Assembly: GCF_000721935.1 (NCBI RefSeq)
Contig: NZ_KL585429.1
Location: forward strand, 40,708-52,255
Source: Streptomyces sp. NRRL WC-3549
Lineage (GTDB): Bacteria > Actinomycetota > Actinomycetes > Streptomycetales > Streptomycetaceae
DNA: 11,548 nucleotides
Reading direction: 5' to 3'
The position numbers and the translations under genes were made by a program. The notes under the pieces were generated by a model. The model made no database searches. It was given only the letters and a program-made list of their open reading frames with translations, and was not told the DNA's origin. Positions 1 through 6,680 of the stretch are shown piece by piece; position 1 is the stretch's first letter; the number at the start of each line of letters is the position of its first letter.

Positions 1-1
1 G

Positions 2-367
2 GTCCTCACCCTGCCGCTCGCGGTGGCGGGCGCCGCGGTGGCCCTGCCCTTCGAACCGGTGCACCTCACCGCGCACGGGGTCGTCGGGCTGGTCTGGGTG
101 GCCGCGGGCTCGACCTTCTGCGGCCTGTACGTCTGGTACCGGGGCATGGCGGAGATCGGGGTGCCGCGGGCCAGCCAGCTCCAGCTGGCGCAGCCGCTGC
201 TCACCCTGGTCTGGTCGTTCCTGGCGCTGGGCGAGGAGATGTCCGCCGCCGCCCCGGTCGCCGCGGTGGCGGTCCTGCTGTGCATCGCCGCCACCCAGCG
301 CGCGGGCCGCGGCAAGGGGAGTCTCGGGGTGTCCCGCGCCCAGGACGGCGACCGTTCCGGGTCATAG
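2..367 (+). CDS. EamA/DMT-superfamily transporter, C-terminal part (5' end outside window)
   Basis: This is the C-terminal end of a multi-pass membrane protein whose start lies left of the window; the frame is open from base 2 to a TAG at 365-367. The visible part holds three hydrophobic segments (about residues 1-16, 23-42 and 76-95 of the fragment). Between them is the pattern FCGLYVWYRGMAEIGV followed by RASQLQLAQPLLTLVWSFLALGE, typical of the last helices of EamA (drug/metabolite transporter) proteins, where the final helix pair ends in a conserved GE. Such proteins export small metabolites or amino acids through the cytoplasmic membrane; the substrate cannot be read here. The polar tail after the last helix (about 20 residues) is ordinary. 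An in-frame GTG at 23 lies inside the first visible helix and is not a real start. Family call fairly sure, substrate unknown. Confidence 0.8.
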   Translation, partial: VLTLPLAVAGAAVALPFEPVHLTAHGVVGLVWVAAGSTFCGLYVWYRGMAEIGVPRASQLQLAQPLLTLVWSFLALGEEMSAAAPVAAVAVLLCIAATQRAGRGKGSLGVSRAQDGDRSGS

Positions 368-394
368 ACTTGTCGACATGGACCGCCACCCCGT

Positions 395-401
395 AAGGAG
401 G
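395..401 (+). promoter_or_regulatory. Ribosome binding site deciding the DUF1918 start
   Basis: AAGGAGG lies 9 bases before the ATG at 411. It favours that codon over an in-frame ATG at 378, which has no purine-rich sequence at the right distance. Confidence 0.75.
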
Positions 402-410
402 TCACTCCCG

Positions 411-614
411 ATGGAGGCACACACCGGCGACCAGTTGCTGACGCACGGCAGGACCGTGGGACAGCAGGACCGGGTCGCAGAGATCGTCGAGGTGCTGGGC
501 GAAGGGGGCAGTCCCCCGTACCGGGTACGCAACGAGGACGGGCACGAGTCGATCATGGCGCCCGGCCCCGACAGCGTGGTCCGGCACACCGCCTGCCGGG
601 GCGGGGAGCGGTGA
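411..614 (+). CDS. DUF1918 domain protein (small, function unknown)
   Basis: A 67-residue protein matching the DUF1918 family common in actinomycetes. The seen features are the GDQLLTHGRTVGQQDRVAEIVEVLG start, a glycine-rich turn (GEGG at about residues 36-39), the segment PPYRVRNEDGHESIM and a closing PGPDS followed by a short basic tail. This is the usual length for the family, and the pattern suggests a small all-beta barrel-like fold. No biochemical role is known to me. The start at ATG 411 is chosen because of the strong AAGGAGG upstream. It is not obviously co-transcribed with the transporter fragment: 43 bases separate them, and a hairpin follows the gene. No catalytic residues can be named. 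Confidence 0.82.
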   Translation: MEAHTGDQLLTHGRTVGQQDRVAEIVEVLGEGGSPPYRVRNEDGHESIMAPGPDSVVRHTACRGGER

Positions 615-640
615 CGCACCCCTGACGACCGGGCAGCCCG

Positions 641-668
641 GGGCCCGCTCCCCACGGGGCGCGGGCCC
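641..668. terminator. GC-rich hairpin between convergent genes
   Basis: GGGCCCGC (641-648) pairs with GCGGGCCC (661-668), and inner CCCC/GGGG can lengthen the stem. It sits between the stop of the DUF1918 gene (614) and the stop of the minus-strand GHL10 gene (686), so it could end transcription from both sides. No U-tract follows, as is usual for actinomycete terminators. Confidence 0.6.
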
Positions 669-685
669 TCGGCGGACCGCCCGGG

Positions 686-1948
686 TCAGCGCGGGGCGCG
701 TGCCCGGGTCCGGTAGTGGTCGGCGACCACCCGGGCCAGGGCTCCCGAGGGGTCGGTCCTCATCTGCCTCGCGGAGAAGTAGACGTGGCCCCTCACGTCG
801 TCGTATCCGGCGGTCAGGTCGAGGTGGCGGGAGAGTTCGGCGGGGTCCTGCCAGGCTGCGGACTGGGCGGGGTCGCCGCACTTGTACAGGGCCTCCCCGA
901 CGTACAGGTCGACGCCGGTGCCGCGCACCGTCTTGTCCCACCAGGCGACGACCTTGCCGTAGTCGGCGGCGGAGTTGCCGATCTCCCAGTACACCTGGGG
1001 GCAGATGTAGTCGATCCAGCCCTCCTTCACCCACTTGCGGGTGTCGGCGTGCAGGTCGTCGTAGGTCTGCACCCCGCCCCGGGTGTCCGAGCCCAGCGGG
1101 TCGGTCGCGGCGTTGCGCCAGACGGCGAAGGGGCTGATCCCGAAGCGGACGTTCTTCTTGAGCCCCGTGATGCGCTCCGCCGTCTCCCGCACCAGCAGGT
1201 CGATGTTGGCGCGGCGCCAGGCCGCCTTGTCCGCGAAGTCCCCGCCGTACCGCTTGTACGTGGCGTCGTCGTCGAAGCTCTGCCCGGCCACCGGGTAGGG
1301 GTAGAAGTAGTCGTCCCAGTGCACCGCGTCGACGTCGTAGCGGCCGACCGCGTCGAGCATCGCGTCCTGGACGAACTTCCTGACCTCGGGGAGCCCCGGG
1401 TCGTAGTACAGCTTGCCGCCGTAGGGCAGGACCCGGTCGGGGTGGACGCGGGCGGGGTGGGAGGCGGCCAGCCGCGTGCGGTCGGTGTGGTTGGCCACCC
1501 GGTACGGGTTGAACCAGGCGTGCAGTTCCAGGCCCCGGGCGTGCGCCTCCTCCACGGCGGTGCCCAGTGGGTCCCAGCCCGGGTCCTTGCCCTGGGTCCC
1601 GGTGAGGCACTCGGCCCAGGGCTCGTACGGCGAGGGCCACAGGGCGTCGGCCGTCGGCCGGACCTGGAGCACCACCGCGTTCAGCCGCATCTCCACCGCG
1701 CGGTCCAGGTGTGCGGTCAGCTCCGCCTGCTGGGCGGCGGCGCTCAGACCCGCTTTGGACGGCCAGTCCAGGTTTCCGACCGTGCCGATCCACACCCCGC
1801 GCATCTCACCGGCCGCCGCCCTGAGGCCCGCCGGCGGACCGGGGCGGGCGGCTGTCCGGGACACCGCGACCCCGTCACCCGCCGTCACCAGCGCGGCCAC
1901 CGTCCCCGCCGCCCCCAGCACGAACGACCTTCGTCCCACACGTCGCAT
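686..1948 (-). CDS. Tat-exported glycoside hydrolase-like (GHL10 / family 10 glycosylhydrolase) protein
   Basis: A 420-residue protein of the GHL10 family (PF02638 type; YngK-like), TIM-barrel proteins thought to act on cell-wall or surface glycans. The N-terminus carries a twin-arginine signal: R6-R7 in GRRSFVLGA, then a hydrophobic stretch to about residue 28, implying folded export by Tat. The mature part opens with EMRGVWIGTVGNLDWPSK, has LNAVVLQVRPTADALWPS, LHAWFNPYRVAN, a VHWDDYFYPYP acidic strand (candidate catalytic region), FGISPFAVWRN and IDYICPQVYWE, all family hallmarks. I chose ATG 1948 because GAGGTGGAG lies just before it; the GTG at 1957 sits within that ribosome binding site. 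There is no lipobox cysteine, so it is probably secreted rather than a lipoprotein. It is transcribed away from the dehydrogenase gene, sharing a 200-bp intergenic region. Substrate not determinable. Confidence 0.88.
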   Translation of the reverse strand: MRRVGRRSFVLGAAGTVAALVTAGDGVAVSRTAARPGPPAGLRAAAGEMRGVWIGTVGNLDWPSKAGLSAAAQQAELTAHLDRAVEMRLNAVVLQVRPTADALWPSPYEPWAECLTGTQGKDPGWDPLGTAVEEAHARGLELHAWFNPYRVANHTDRTRLAASHPARVHPDRVLPYGGKLYYDPGLPEVRKFVQDAMLDAVGRYDVDAVHWDDYFYPYPVAGQSFDDDATYKRYGGDFADKAAWRRANIDLLVRETAERITGLKKNVRFGISPFAVWRNAATDPLGSDTRGGVQTYDDLHADTRKWVKEGWIDYICPQVYWEIGNSAADYGKVVAWWDKTVRGTGVDLYVGEALYKCGDPAQSAAWQDPAELSRHLDLTAGYDDVRGHVYFSARQMRTDPSGALARVVADHYRTRARAPR

Positions 1949-1960
1949 CCGCTCCACCTC
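1949..1960 (-). promoter_or_regulatory. Ribosome binding site of the GHL10 gene
   Basis: On the minus strand GAGGTGGAG ends 3 bases before ATG 1948. The in-frame GTG at 1957 overlaps it, so ATG is the better start. Confidence 0.6.
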
Positions 1961-2148
1961 TCGTCGCCTCGTCCCTGTCCGTCACCGCGGCGTCACGCAT
2001 GCCGCGGATCATGCCCGCCGTCGGCCCCGCGACCCGCGGGACGCCGTCGCCCGGTCGCGGAGTAACGTCGTGGGGTCGAGGCGGGCACCCGGAATCAAAC
2101 GGGAAGGGCCGCACGGAGATCAGCGAAAGGCACGAGGTGACGGACTCT

Positions 2149-3009
2149 ATGGCCGACATTGCACGCGTCGGAGTGGTCGGCTGTGGCCAAATGGGCGCAG
2201 GCATCGCGGAGGTGTGCGCCCGCAGCGGCCTCGAGGTCAAGGTGGCCGAGACCACCGGCGAGGCGCTGGAGATCGGCCGCACCCGGCTGCACAACTCCCT
2301 CTCGAAGGCCGCCGAACGCGGCAAGATCACCGAGGAGGAGCGCGACGAGACGCTCGGCCGGCTGAGCTACACCACGGACCTCGGCGAGTTCGCCGACCGC
2401 GACCTCGTCATCGAGGCCGTCGTGGAGAACGAGCAGGTCAAGACCGAGATCTTCCAGGTACTCGATCAGGTGGTGACCCGGCCGGACGCCATCCTCGCCT
2501 CGAACACCTCCTCCATCCCCCTGGTGAAGCTGGCCGTGGCCACCTCCCGGCCCGACCAGGTCATCGGCATCCACTTCTTCAACCCGGCACCGGTGCAGAA
2601 GCTCGTCGAACTGATCCCCGCGCTGACCACGTCGGACGAGACGATCAAGCGCGCCGAGGCCGTGGTCGAGGGTGTGCTCGGCAAGCACGCCATCCGCGCC
2701 CAGGACCGCTCCGGGTTCGTGGTCAACGCCCTGCTGATCCCCTACCTGCTCTCCGCGATCCGGATGTTCGAGTCGGGCATCGCCAGCCGCGAGGACATCG
2801 ACAACGGCATGGAGCTCGGCTGCGCCCACCCGATGGGCCCGCTCAAGCTCGCCGACCTGATCGGCCTGGACACCGTGGCCTCGGTCGCCGACTCGATGTA
2901 CACCGAGTACAAGGAGCCCCTGTACGCCGCTCCCCCGCTGCTCCAGCGCATGGTCGACGCGGGGCGCCTCGGCCGCAAGACGGGGTCGGGGTTCTACCCG
3001 TACGTCTGA
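2149..3009 (+). CDS. hbd: 3-hydroxybutyryl-CoA dehydrogenase
   Basis: A 286-residue cytoplasmic enzyme that interconverts 3-hydroxybutyryl-CoA and acetoacetyl-CoA using NAD(P). It serves beta-oxidation, PHB-like metabolism and supply of C4 extender units. The Rossmann motif GVVGCGQMGAGIAEV gives G11-x-G13-x-x-G16. The catalytic set is visible with the spacing of the HAD family: S121 in SNTSS, H142 in GIHFFNP, E154 in KLVELIP and N193 in GFVVNALLIPYL. The C-terminal helical domain has EDIDNGMELGCAHPMGPL and ends GRKTGSGFYPYV, as in full-length members. ATG 2149 is used; an in-frame GTG at 2137 with AAAGG six bases upstream would add four residues and is a real alternative. The gene stands alone, divergent from the GHL10 gene, with a strong hairpin after it. 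The actinomycete homologue is sometimes called fadB2. Confidence 0.95.
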   Translation: MADIARVGVVGCGQMGAGIAEVCARSGLEVKVAETTGEALEIGRTRLHNSLSKAAERGKITEEERDETLGRLSYTTDLGEFADRDLVIEAVVENEQVKTEIFQVLDQVVTRPDAILASNTSSIPLVKLAVATSRPDQVIGIHFFNPAPVQKLVELIPALTTSDETIKRAEAVVEGVLGKHAIRAQDRSGFVVNALLIPYLLSAIRMFESGIASREDIDNGMELGCAHPMGPLKLADLIGLDTVASVADSMYTEYKEPLYAAPPLLQRMVDAGRLGRKTGSGFYPYV

Positions 3010-3019
3010 TCGACCGCCC

Positions 3020-3048
3020 CGGGCCCGGCGCTCACGCCGCCGGGCCCG
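3020..3048 (+). terminator. Perfect 11-bp hairpin after the dehydrogenase gene
   Basis: CGGGCCCGGCG (3020-3030) and CGCCGGGCCCG (3038-3048) are exact reverse complements around a 7-base loop, starting 10 bases after the stop codon. This is a typical actinomycete terminator without a clear T-run. Confidence 0.8.
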
Positions 3049-3678
3049 CCGGGCACGTTCCCCGAGGTCAGGACCGTGTGCGGCCCGAAGAGCCTCGTCT
3101 TCCACTGCCGACCCGACGCCGTGCCGGAGCGCTACGGAGCGACGGCGCGGATGCGTGGGCCCGAAGCCCTGGGTCTTTCGGCGCTGTCGCAGCCTTCCGT
3201 GGTTGTACTGCAAAAACTCCCGCGGCTGTCCCTCCGACAGAGCTGAAAGTCCCTGAAAAGTCCCTGGCGACCCGACCCATGCCTACGCATTACAAGACCG
3301 TGAGGGTTCGTGTTGCCTGGCGCCCGCCTATGCCGCCAGATGACGTTTTTCCTGATCAGAGCATGCGTGCCTGCCTGCCCTGTGGTCCCCCGTATTACGT
3401 GGTCCAAAGGCGTCCGGCGCCAGAGACGACAACAACGACATTCACGCCGGTTGTGGTTCTCCGTAGTGTCATTGTGGCTCACCACGCCGTTGCCCGTCAC
3501 GTCTTTGTCGACGGAGAGCGCCATTTTTCTGGCTGGTGGCCCAGGGGAGGCATCAGTGAAGCGGGCTGCTGGCAGCATGGATTGGCCAGTTCGGCGGCCC
3601 GCGCGCGAGCCTCCGAACGAGAGCGCCTAATACTCCAGCTGTAGATCGTGATCTTCATGCGGTGACCACTGTCTGGCG
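3049..3678. other. About 630 bp without a recognisable gene, lower GC than its surroundings
   Basis: No frame in either strand gives a recognisable protein. From about 3190 to 3660 the base composition is visibly less GC-rich than the flanking genes, and frames here lack the strong third-position GC of Streptomyces genes. It holds a tandem 10-11 bp repeat (CTGAAAGTCC then CTGAAAAGTCC, 3243-3263) and a strong ribosome binding site before a 24-codon frame (separate entry). Long frames crossing it, including a plus-strand frame through 3280-3644, show no domain that I know. It may be an old junction of foreign DNA, a regulatory leader whose gene was lost, or a non-coding RNA region. None of these is shown by the sequence. 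Confidence 0.5.
3556..3630 (+). CDS. Possible 24-residue small ORF with a strong ribosome binding site
   Basis: A GTG at 3556 is preceded by AGGGGAGG (3543-3550) with a 5-base spacer, one of the best start signals in the window. The frame encodes only VKRAAGSMDWPVRRPAREPP plus four residues and ends with TAA at 3628-3630. It is rich in Arg and Pro, with no membrane segment or Cys. It could be a leader peptide, a genuine small protein, or the remaining 5' end of a broken gene. I do not recognise it. No promoter is clear upstream. Confidence 0.3.
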   Translation: MKRAAGSMDWPVRRPAREPPNESA

Positions 3679-4182
3679 TCACCAGCGGGCGACGAGCGTC
3701 TCCTCATCGCCTCGGTTGCGGTACAGCCAGGTGGTCCCCGGTGCGATGGCTCCGGTCAGGTAACTGACGATGGGCTCCCGCTGGGTTGCGCTGTCCAGCT
3801 CGCCGAGCAATTTCAGAGCGTCGGGCATGGGGAAGAAAGCAGCCTGTTCGATGTCGTTGTCCTGTGGCGCGATGGCCCCCGACCACTCGTCGACCTCGAA
3901 GGCGGCAGCCAGCGCCGAAGGGTGTTGCTCGGAATCAATGTGCATGAGGAACGCTGTCCTCACCGGGTCGCCCACGAGCAGCCCGGTCTCCTCCCGCATC
4001 TCGCGCCGGAGAGCTTCGTGCATGAGCTCGCCGTCCTTGACGCCGCCCCCGGGCAGCGACCAGAGCATCTCACCATCGACGCCGAGGCTCTCTCGCACCA
4101 GCAAAATCTCGTCGCCTTCGCGGAGGATGCCAATAACCAACTGCACCCGGGGCTTGGGGGCCTTCGAACCCTGCGCTGTCAT
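3679..4182 (-). CDS. Nudix (NUDIX) hydrolase
   Basis: A 167-residue cytoplasmic hydrolase of nucleoside-diphosphate-linked compounds. The Nudix box is complete at about residues 46-68: G46, x5, E52, x7, then REMREETGL, so the metal-binding E61, E64 and E65 are present. The N-terminal strand PRVQLVIGILREGDEILLVRE and the LWSLPGGGV approach to the box are typical. The C-terminal half (EVDEWSG, DIEQAAFFPMPDAL) fits the usual fold, and length is normal. The substrate is not predictable: dNTP sanitation, a sugar nucleotide or a cofactor are all open. The ATG at 4182 has no obvious GGAGG ahead of it, so translation may be weak or initiation unusual. A 10-bp palindrome ACCGTACGGT (4190-4199) lies just upstream. 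The gene lies alone between a gene-free stretch and an insertion-sequence end, which suggests accessory DNA. Confidence 0.87.
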   Translation of the reverse strand: MTAQGSKAPKPRVQLVIGILREGDEILLVRESLGVDGEMLWSLPGGGVKDGELMHEALRREMREETGLLVGDPVRTAFLMHIDSEQHPSALAAAFEVDEWSGAIAPQDNDIEQAAFFPMPDALKLLGELDSATQREPIVSYLTGAIAPGTTWLYRNRGDEETLVARW

Positions 4183-4257
4183 GCCGTTGACCGTACGGTA
4201 CGACCAGCTTGCCGGTGGCGGGTCAAACGAGCGATGTAACTCGGGTTGTTAAGAGTT

Positions 4258-4260
4258 ACT
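4258..4260. repeat. 3-bp target-site duplication (ACT), left copy
   Basis: ACT at 4258-4260 and ACT at 5141-5143 flank the IS5-type element exactly at its terminal inverted repeats. Removing the element and one ACT restores GAGTTACTG, which is what the second IS256-like copy has at 7420-7428. Confidence 0.75.
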
Positions 4261-4349
4261 GAGCGTTTTCAGAGTGGCCACTGATCGGGTGACGGGGCGG
4301 TGTGGGTTCGGAGTGCGCAACGGACAGGGCTCCCGTGCCGTCGAGGGAG

Positions 4350-5132
4350 GTGTTCGACGCCCCAACTCAGCAACACACAAGCCCTGTTGGTCCCATACCC
4401 TGCCGCACTCGACCTGCCTCACGCCCTGGTCGAGTGGGTCACGATGCTCATCGTCACCCGTGAGGGTGACCGCCGGTGCAAGCTTCCGCCGCACCGGAGG
4501 GCGCTGATCGCACTGGTGTACCTGCGTCGCCACGAAACCCTGGCCCGTATCGCCGAGGCCTTCGGAGTATCCGTCGGCACCGCCCATGCCTACGTCACCG
4601 CGGTCACCGGCCTGCTCGCCGAGCAGGCACCTGGCCTGCTGAAGACGCTGCGCGTACACGATCCGGAGTTCGTTCTCCTGGACGGCACGCTCGCCGAGTG
4701 CGACCGCGTCGGCGACGGCAGGGCCGACTCTCCTCGAAACACAAGCGGCACGGGGTGAACGTGCAGGTCGTCACAGATCCCAGCGGGGAGATCCTCCTGG
4801 CTGTCGCCGGCGCTGCCGGGCCGGACCCCGACCTGACTGCCGCCCGCACCCACCAGATCCTTCGGATCTGCGAACGCCAGGGCATCCCCATCCTCGCTGA
4901 CATGGCCTACATCGGTGCCGGCGACTGGGTCACCACCGCCAAGCGCCGCCCGCCAGGCGGCGAACCCACGCCCACCGAGCAGTCCGCGAACCGGGCCCTG
5001 TCCGCAGCCGTGCACCCGTCGAACGAGGCATGGCACGACTGAAGCCCTGGCAGATCTTCCGCAGATCCCGCATCAGCCCGACCCATGAGCGTCATCGCCA
5101 GAGCCGTCCTCACCCTGGAGAGCCAACGCTGA
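4350..5132 (+). pseudogene. IS5-type DDE transposase (DDE_Tnp_4-like), multiply frameshifted
   Basis: The N-terminal part reads [20 protein letters not shown], then a helix-turn-helix ([20 protein letters not shown], about 4546-4605), then [14 protein letters not shown] with the first catalytic Asp. Near 4728 the frame breaks: GCCGACTCTCC lacks one base relative to the expected [11 protein letters not shown] reading. A second frame carries [28 protein letters not shown] and ILADMAYIGAG. Inside it, an extra C near 4797 and a missing base near 4828 replace the expected SPALPGRTHDL stretch with out-of-frame residues. Further single- or two-base losses near 5007 and 5085 break the tail, where VERGMARLKPWQIFRRSRIS and RAVLTLESQR to the TGA at 5130-5132 lie in other frames. 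The start is uncertain; GTG 4350 is only a candidate and may itself be out of frame. The gene is surely non-functional. Confidence 0.85.
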
Positions 5133-5140
5133 AAACGCTC
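5129..5140. repeat. Right terminal inverted repeat of the IS5-type element
   Basis: CTGAAAACGCTC is the exact reverse complement of the left end at 4261-4272. It directly abuts the right ACT duplication at 5141-5143. Confidence 0.8.
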
Positions 5141-5330
5141 ACTGTCGGGCTGCGGTGAGTCGGCCGTCGATGGTGATGTCGGAGGCGTTCAGGGCTGTCT
5201 TCCAGCGCATGGTCCAGCGGGCCTTGCCCTTGCCGGTCGGGTCCAACGACATGATCGCCATGTAGACGCACTTCAAGGCGGCCTGCTCGTTCGGGAAGTG
5301 ACCGCGGGCCTTCATCGGGCCGCTGATCAC
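5139..5330 (-). pseudogene. IS256-family (Mutator-type) transposase, C-terminal fragment
   Basis: The minus strand reads KARGHFPNEQAALKCVYMAI, then MSLDPTGKGKARWTMRWK, then TALNASDITIDGRLTAARQ and a stop, the well-known C-terminal end of this transposase group. The catalytic DDE residues lie in the missing N-terminal two thirds. The natural TAA stop (seen in the second copy) has been replaced by a TGA created at the junction with the IS5-type element. Upstream of KARGHFP the match to the family fades (ISGPM) and is lost near 5331, so the fragment was truncated by another event. No function is expected. Confidence 0.83.
5143..5243. repeat. Direct repeat, copy 1 of an IS256 3' end (partner 7427-7527)
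   Basis: By eye, 91 of 101 positions are identical between 5143-5243 and 7427-7527, in the same orientation. The match stops abruptly after GGTCGGGTC. Beyond that, copy 1 continues with transposase C-terminal sequence and copy 2 jumps to N-terminal sequence. Confidence 0.8.
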
Positions 5331-5349
5331 GGGCTGGAAGCAGGACCGG

Positions 5350-5550
5350 GTGGCACGGTCGGCGACCGGGGACCCAGGATCCTGTGACCTGCGGGAGGCC
5401 GTGAACGCGATCTTCCACCAGAACCGGATGGGCTGTCAGTGGCGCTATCTACCTCATGATCTGCCGGCCTGGTCGGCGGTGTTCTGCTACTTCACGCTGT
5501 GGCGTCAGGACGGGCTCGACCAGCGGATCCAGGAGCTTCTGCGCTGTCAG
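5350..5550 (+). pseudogene. IS5-family transposase, internal N-terminal-half fragment
   Basis: The plus strand reads DLREAVNAIFHQNRMGCQWR, then YLPHDLPAWSAVFCYFTLWR and QDGLDQRIQELLRCQ. This is the N-terminal DUF4096-like region of another group of IS5 transposases, different from the element at 4261-5140. The start of the protein is missing or unrecognisable before about 5362. Homology stops at LLRCQ (5550), where the end of the OYE gene begins on the other strand. No catalytic domain remains. It is a relic left between two recombination or insertion points. Confidence 0.75.
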
Positions 5551-6620
5551 CCCGCGTGCTGGTACGTCGGATACGTGATGTACCCGGCGTCGCCGCCCTG
5601 GTAGAAGGTGTTCTCGTCGACGGGCGCGAGGGGCAGGCCGGAGCGCAGGCGTTCGACCAGGTCGGGGTTGGCGAGGAAGGCGCGGCCGAAGGCGATCAGG
5701 TCGGCGCCGAGCCCCAGCCAGTGGCCCGCTTCCGACATTCCCGCCTGCTTCGGGCCGCCGGGCGTGGTGGGGCTGACGATCATGGTGCCCGGCCATGTTT
5801 CACGCAGCCGGACGAGGACGTCCTCGTCGGCGGTGCCCACCAGGTGCACGTAGGCGAGGTCGATGCGGGCCAGCTCCGTCAGCAGAGCGGTGTTCAGCTC
5901 GCCGGCGTCGTCCTCGGTCACTCCCCAGATACCGCCTCCGGGCGACAGGCGGATGCCCGTGCGGGCGGCTCCCACGGTCTCGACGGTGGCGGCGGCCGCC
6001 TCGACGGCGAAGCGGATGCGGTTGGTGATCGGACCGCCGTAACGGTCGTCGCGCAGGTTGGCGTCGGACGACAGGAACTGGGAGATCAGGTAGCCGTTGG
6101 CACCGTGCAGCTCGACGCCGTCGAAGCCGGCGTCGACGGCGCGGCGGGCGGCGTGTGCGTAGGACTGGACGTGCTCGCCGACCTCGTCGGTCTCCAGTGC
6201 ACGCGGCACGGGCATCGGCTGCGGGCCGCTCGGTGTGAACACGTTGCCCTCAGCGGCCACGGCCGACGGGCCGACCGGCTGGAAGCCCGTCGTCTCGGAG
6301 TGTGAGACCCGGCCGCTGTGCATGATCTGGCCGAAGATGCGTCCGCCGTTGGCGTGGACCGCGTCGGTCACCTGCCGCCAGGAATCCGTCTGCTCGTCGG
6401 TGTGCAGACCGGGCGTACCCGGGTTGGACTGCCCGACGAGGCTGGGCTGAAGGCCCTCGGTGACGATCAGGCCAGCTGTGGCGCGCTGCGCGTAGTAGGT
6501 GGCCATGGAGGGAGTGGCCAGCCCTCCGGCGGCGGCCCGGACGCGGCTCATGGGGGCCATGACGGTCCGGTTGGGCAGGGTGAGTCCGCCGAGACGGTAA
6601 CTGCTGAACAGGGACGGCAT
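5547..6620 (-). CDS. Old Yellow Enzyme family FMN-dependent ene-reductase (NemA/alkene reductase-like)
   Basis: A 357-residue cytoplasmic flavoenzyme that reduces activated C=C bonds of enones, maleimides and similar electrophiles, or nitro compounds, with NAD(P)H. Family marks are MPSLFSSYRLGGLTLPNRTVM (split here only by length), GQIMHSGRVSH around residues 98-107, and the substrate-binding H172/N175 with Y177 in LHGANGYLISQF. They continue with DANLRDDRYGGPITNRIRF, ADLIAFGRAFLANPDLVERL, and the GGDAGYITYPTYQHAG tail. Length is normal. ATG 6620 is chosen because AAGGAG precedes it by 7 bases; an upstream in-frame codon at 6641 lies in the operator region. The TGA stop (5547-5549) overlaps the end of the IS5 fragment, so the original stop may have been replaced at the junction. 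The divergent MerR gene is its likely regulator. Confidence 0.93.
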   Translation of the reverse strand: MPSLFSSYRLGGLTLPNRTVMAPMSRVRAAAGGLATPSMATYYAQRATAGLIVTEGLQPSLVGQSNPGTPGLHTDEQTDSWRQVTDAVHANGGRIFGQIMHSGRVSHSETTGFQPVGPSAVAAEGNVFTPSGPQPMPVPRALETDEVGEHVQSYAHAARRAVDAGFDGVELHGANGYLISQFLSSDANLRDDRYGGPITNRIRFAVEAAAATVETVGAARTGIRLSPGGGIWGVTEDDAGELNTALLTELARIDLAYVHLVGTADEDVLVRLRETWPGTMIVSPTTPGGPKQAGMSEAGHWLGLGADLIAFGRAFLANPDLVERLRSGLPLAPVDENTFYQGGDAGYITYPTYQHAG

Positions 6621-6633
6621 GTCGGTTCTCCTT

Positions 6634-6674
6634 GCGTACATATGTGCACCGGCTTCCGGGGCACATGTGTACGC
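6634..6674. promoter_or_regulatory. Candidate operator: 14-bp inverted repeat between OYE and merR
   Basis: GCGTACATATGTGC (6634-6647) and GCACATGTGTACGC (6661-6674) are inverted copies matching at 13 of 14 positions, 13 bases apart. Each arm also contains its own 8-bp palindrome (ACATATGT, CACATGTG). The position between divergent oxidoreductase and regulator genes, just upstream of the OYE ribosome binding site, fits an operator. The binding protein is inferred, not shown. Confidence 0.6.
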
Positions 6675-6680
6675 TAAAAG

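Larger units (their letters stand above)
4261..5140 (+). mobile_element. IS5-family-like insertion sequence, 880 bp, with intact ends and dead transposase
   Basis: The ends are perfect 12-bp inverted repeats: GAGCGTTTTCAG at 4261-4272 and CTGAAAACGCTC at 5129-5140. Similarity continues imperfectly inward. The element is flanked by a 3-bp ACT duplication and inserted into the extreme 3' end of IS256-like remnant A. Length and single DDE transposase fit small IS5-family elements. Because the ends are intact it could still be mobilised if a matching transposase is present elsewhere; that is inference. Confidence 0.82.
4221..5345 (-). mobile_element. IS256-like element remnant A (3' end only), split by an IS5-type insertion
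   Basis: The outer end (GTCAAACGAGCG then TGTAACTCGGGTTGTTAAGAG, 4222-4254) closely resembles the left end of the second IS256-like copy at 7384-7425. The sequence resumes at 5141 after an 880-bp insertion and encodes, on the minus strand, the C-terminal end of an IS256-type Mutator transposase. Homology fades around 5331-5345, where a different IS5-type fragment starts, so the 5' two thirds of the element are gone. The right boundary is approximate. Confidence 0.75.

Noticed and set aside
402..1793. Very long open frame antisense or offset to the GHL10 gene (463 codons, minus strand)
   Set aside because: It is Arg/Pro/Gly-rich without any domain and lies in the wrong frame over a gene with clear family motifs; such shadow frames are usual at this GC content.
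1476..3644. A 722-codon plus-strand open frame spanning two genes and the gap after them
   Set aside because: It crosses the GHL10 gene and the dehydrogenase out of frame, has the composition of a GC-driven artefact, and has no motifs.
3497..3682. Minus-strand frame with MKITIYSWSIRRSRSE, considered as a peptide or lanthipeptide precursor
   Set aside because: No leader-core pattern, no modification genes nearby, and no good ribosome binding site.
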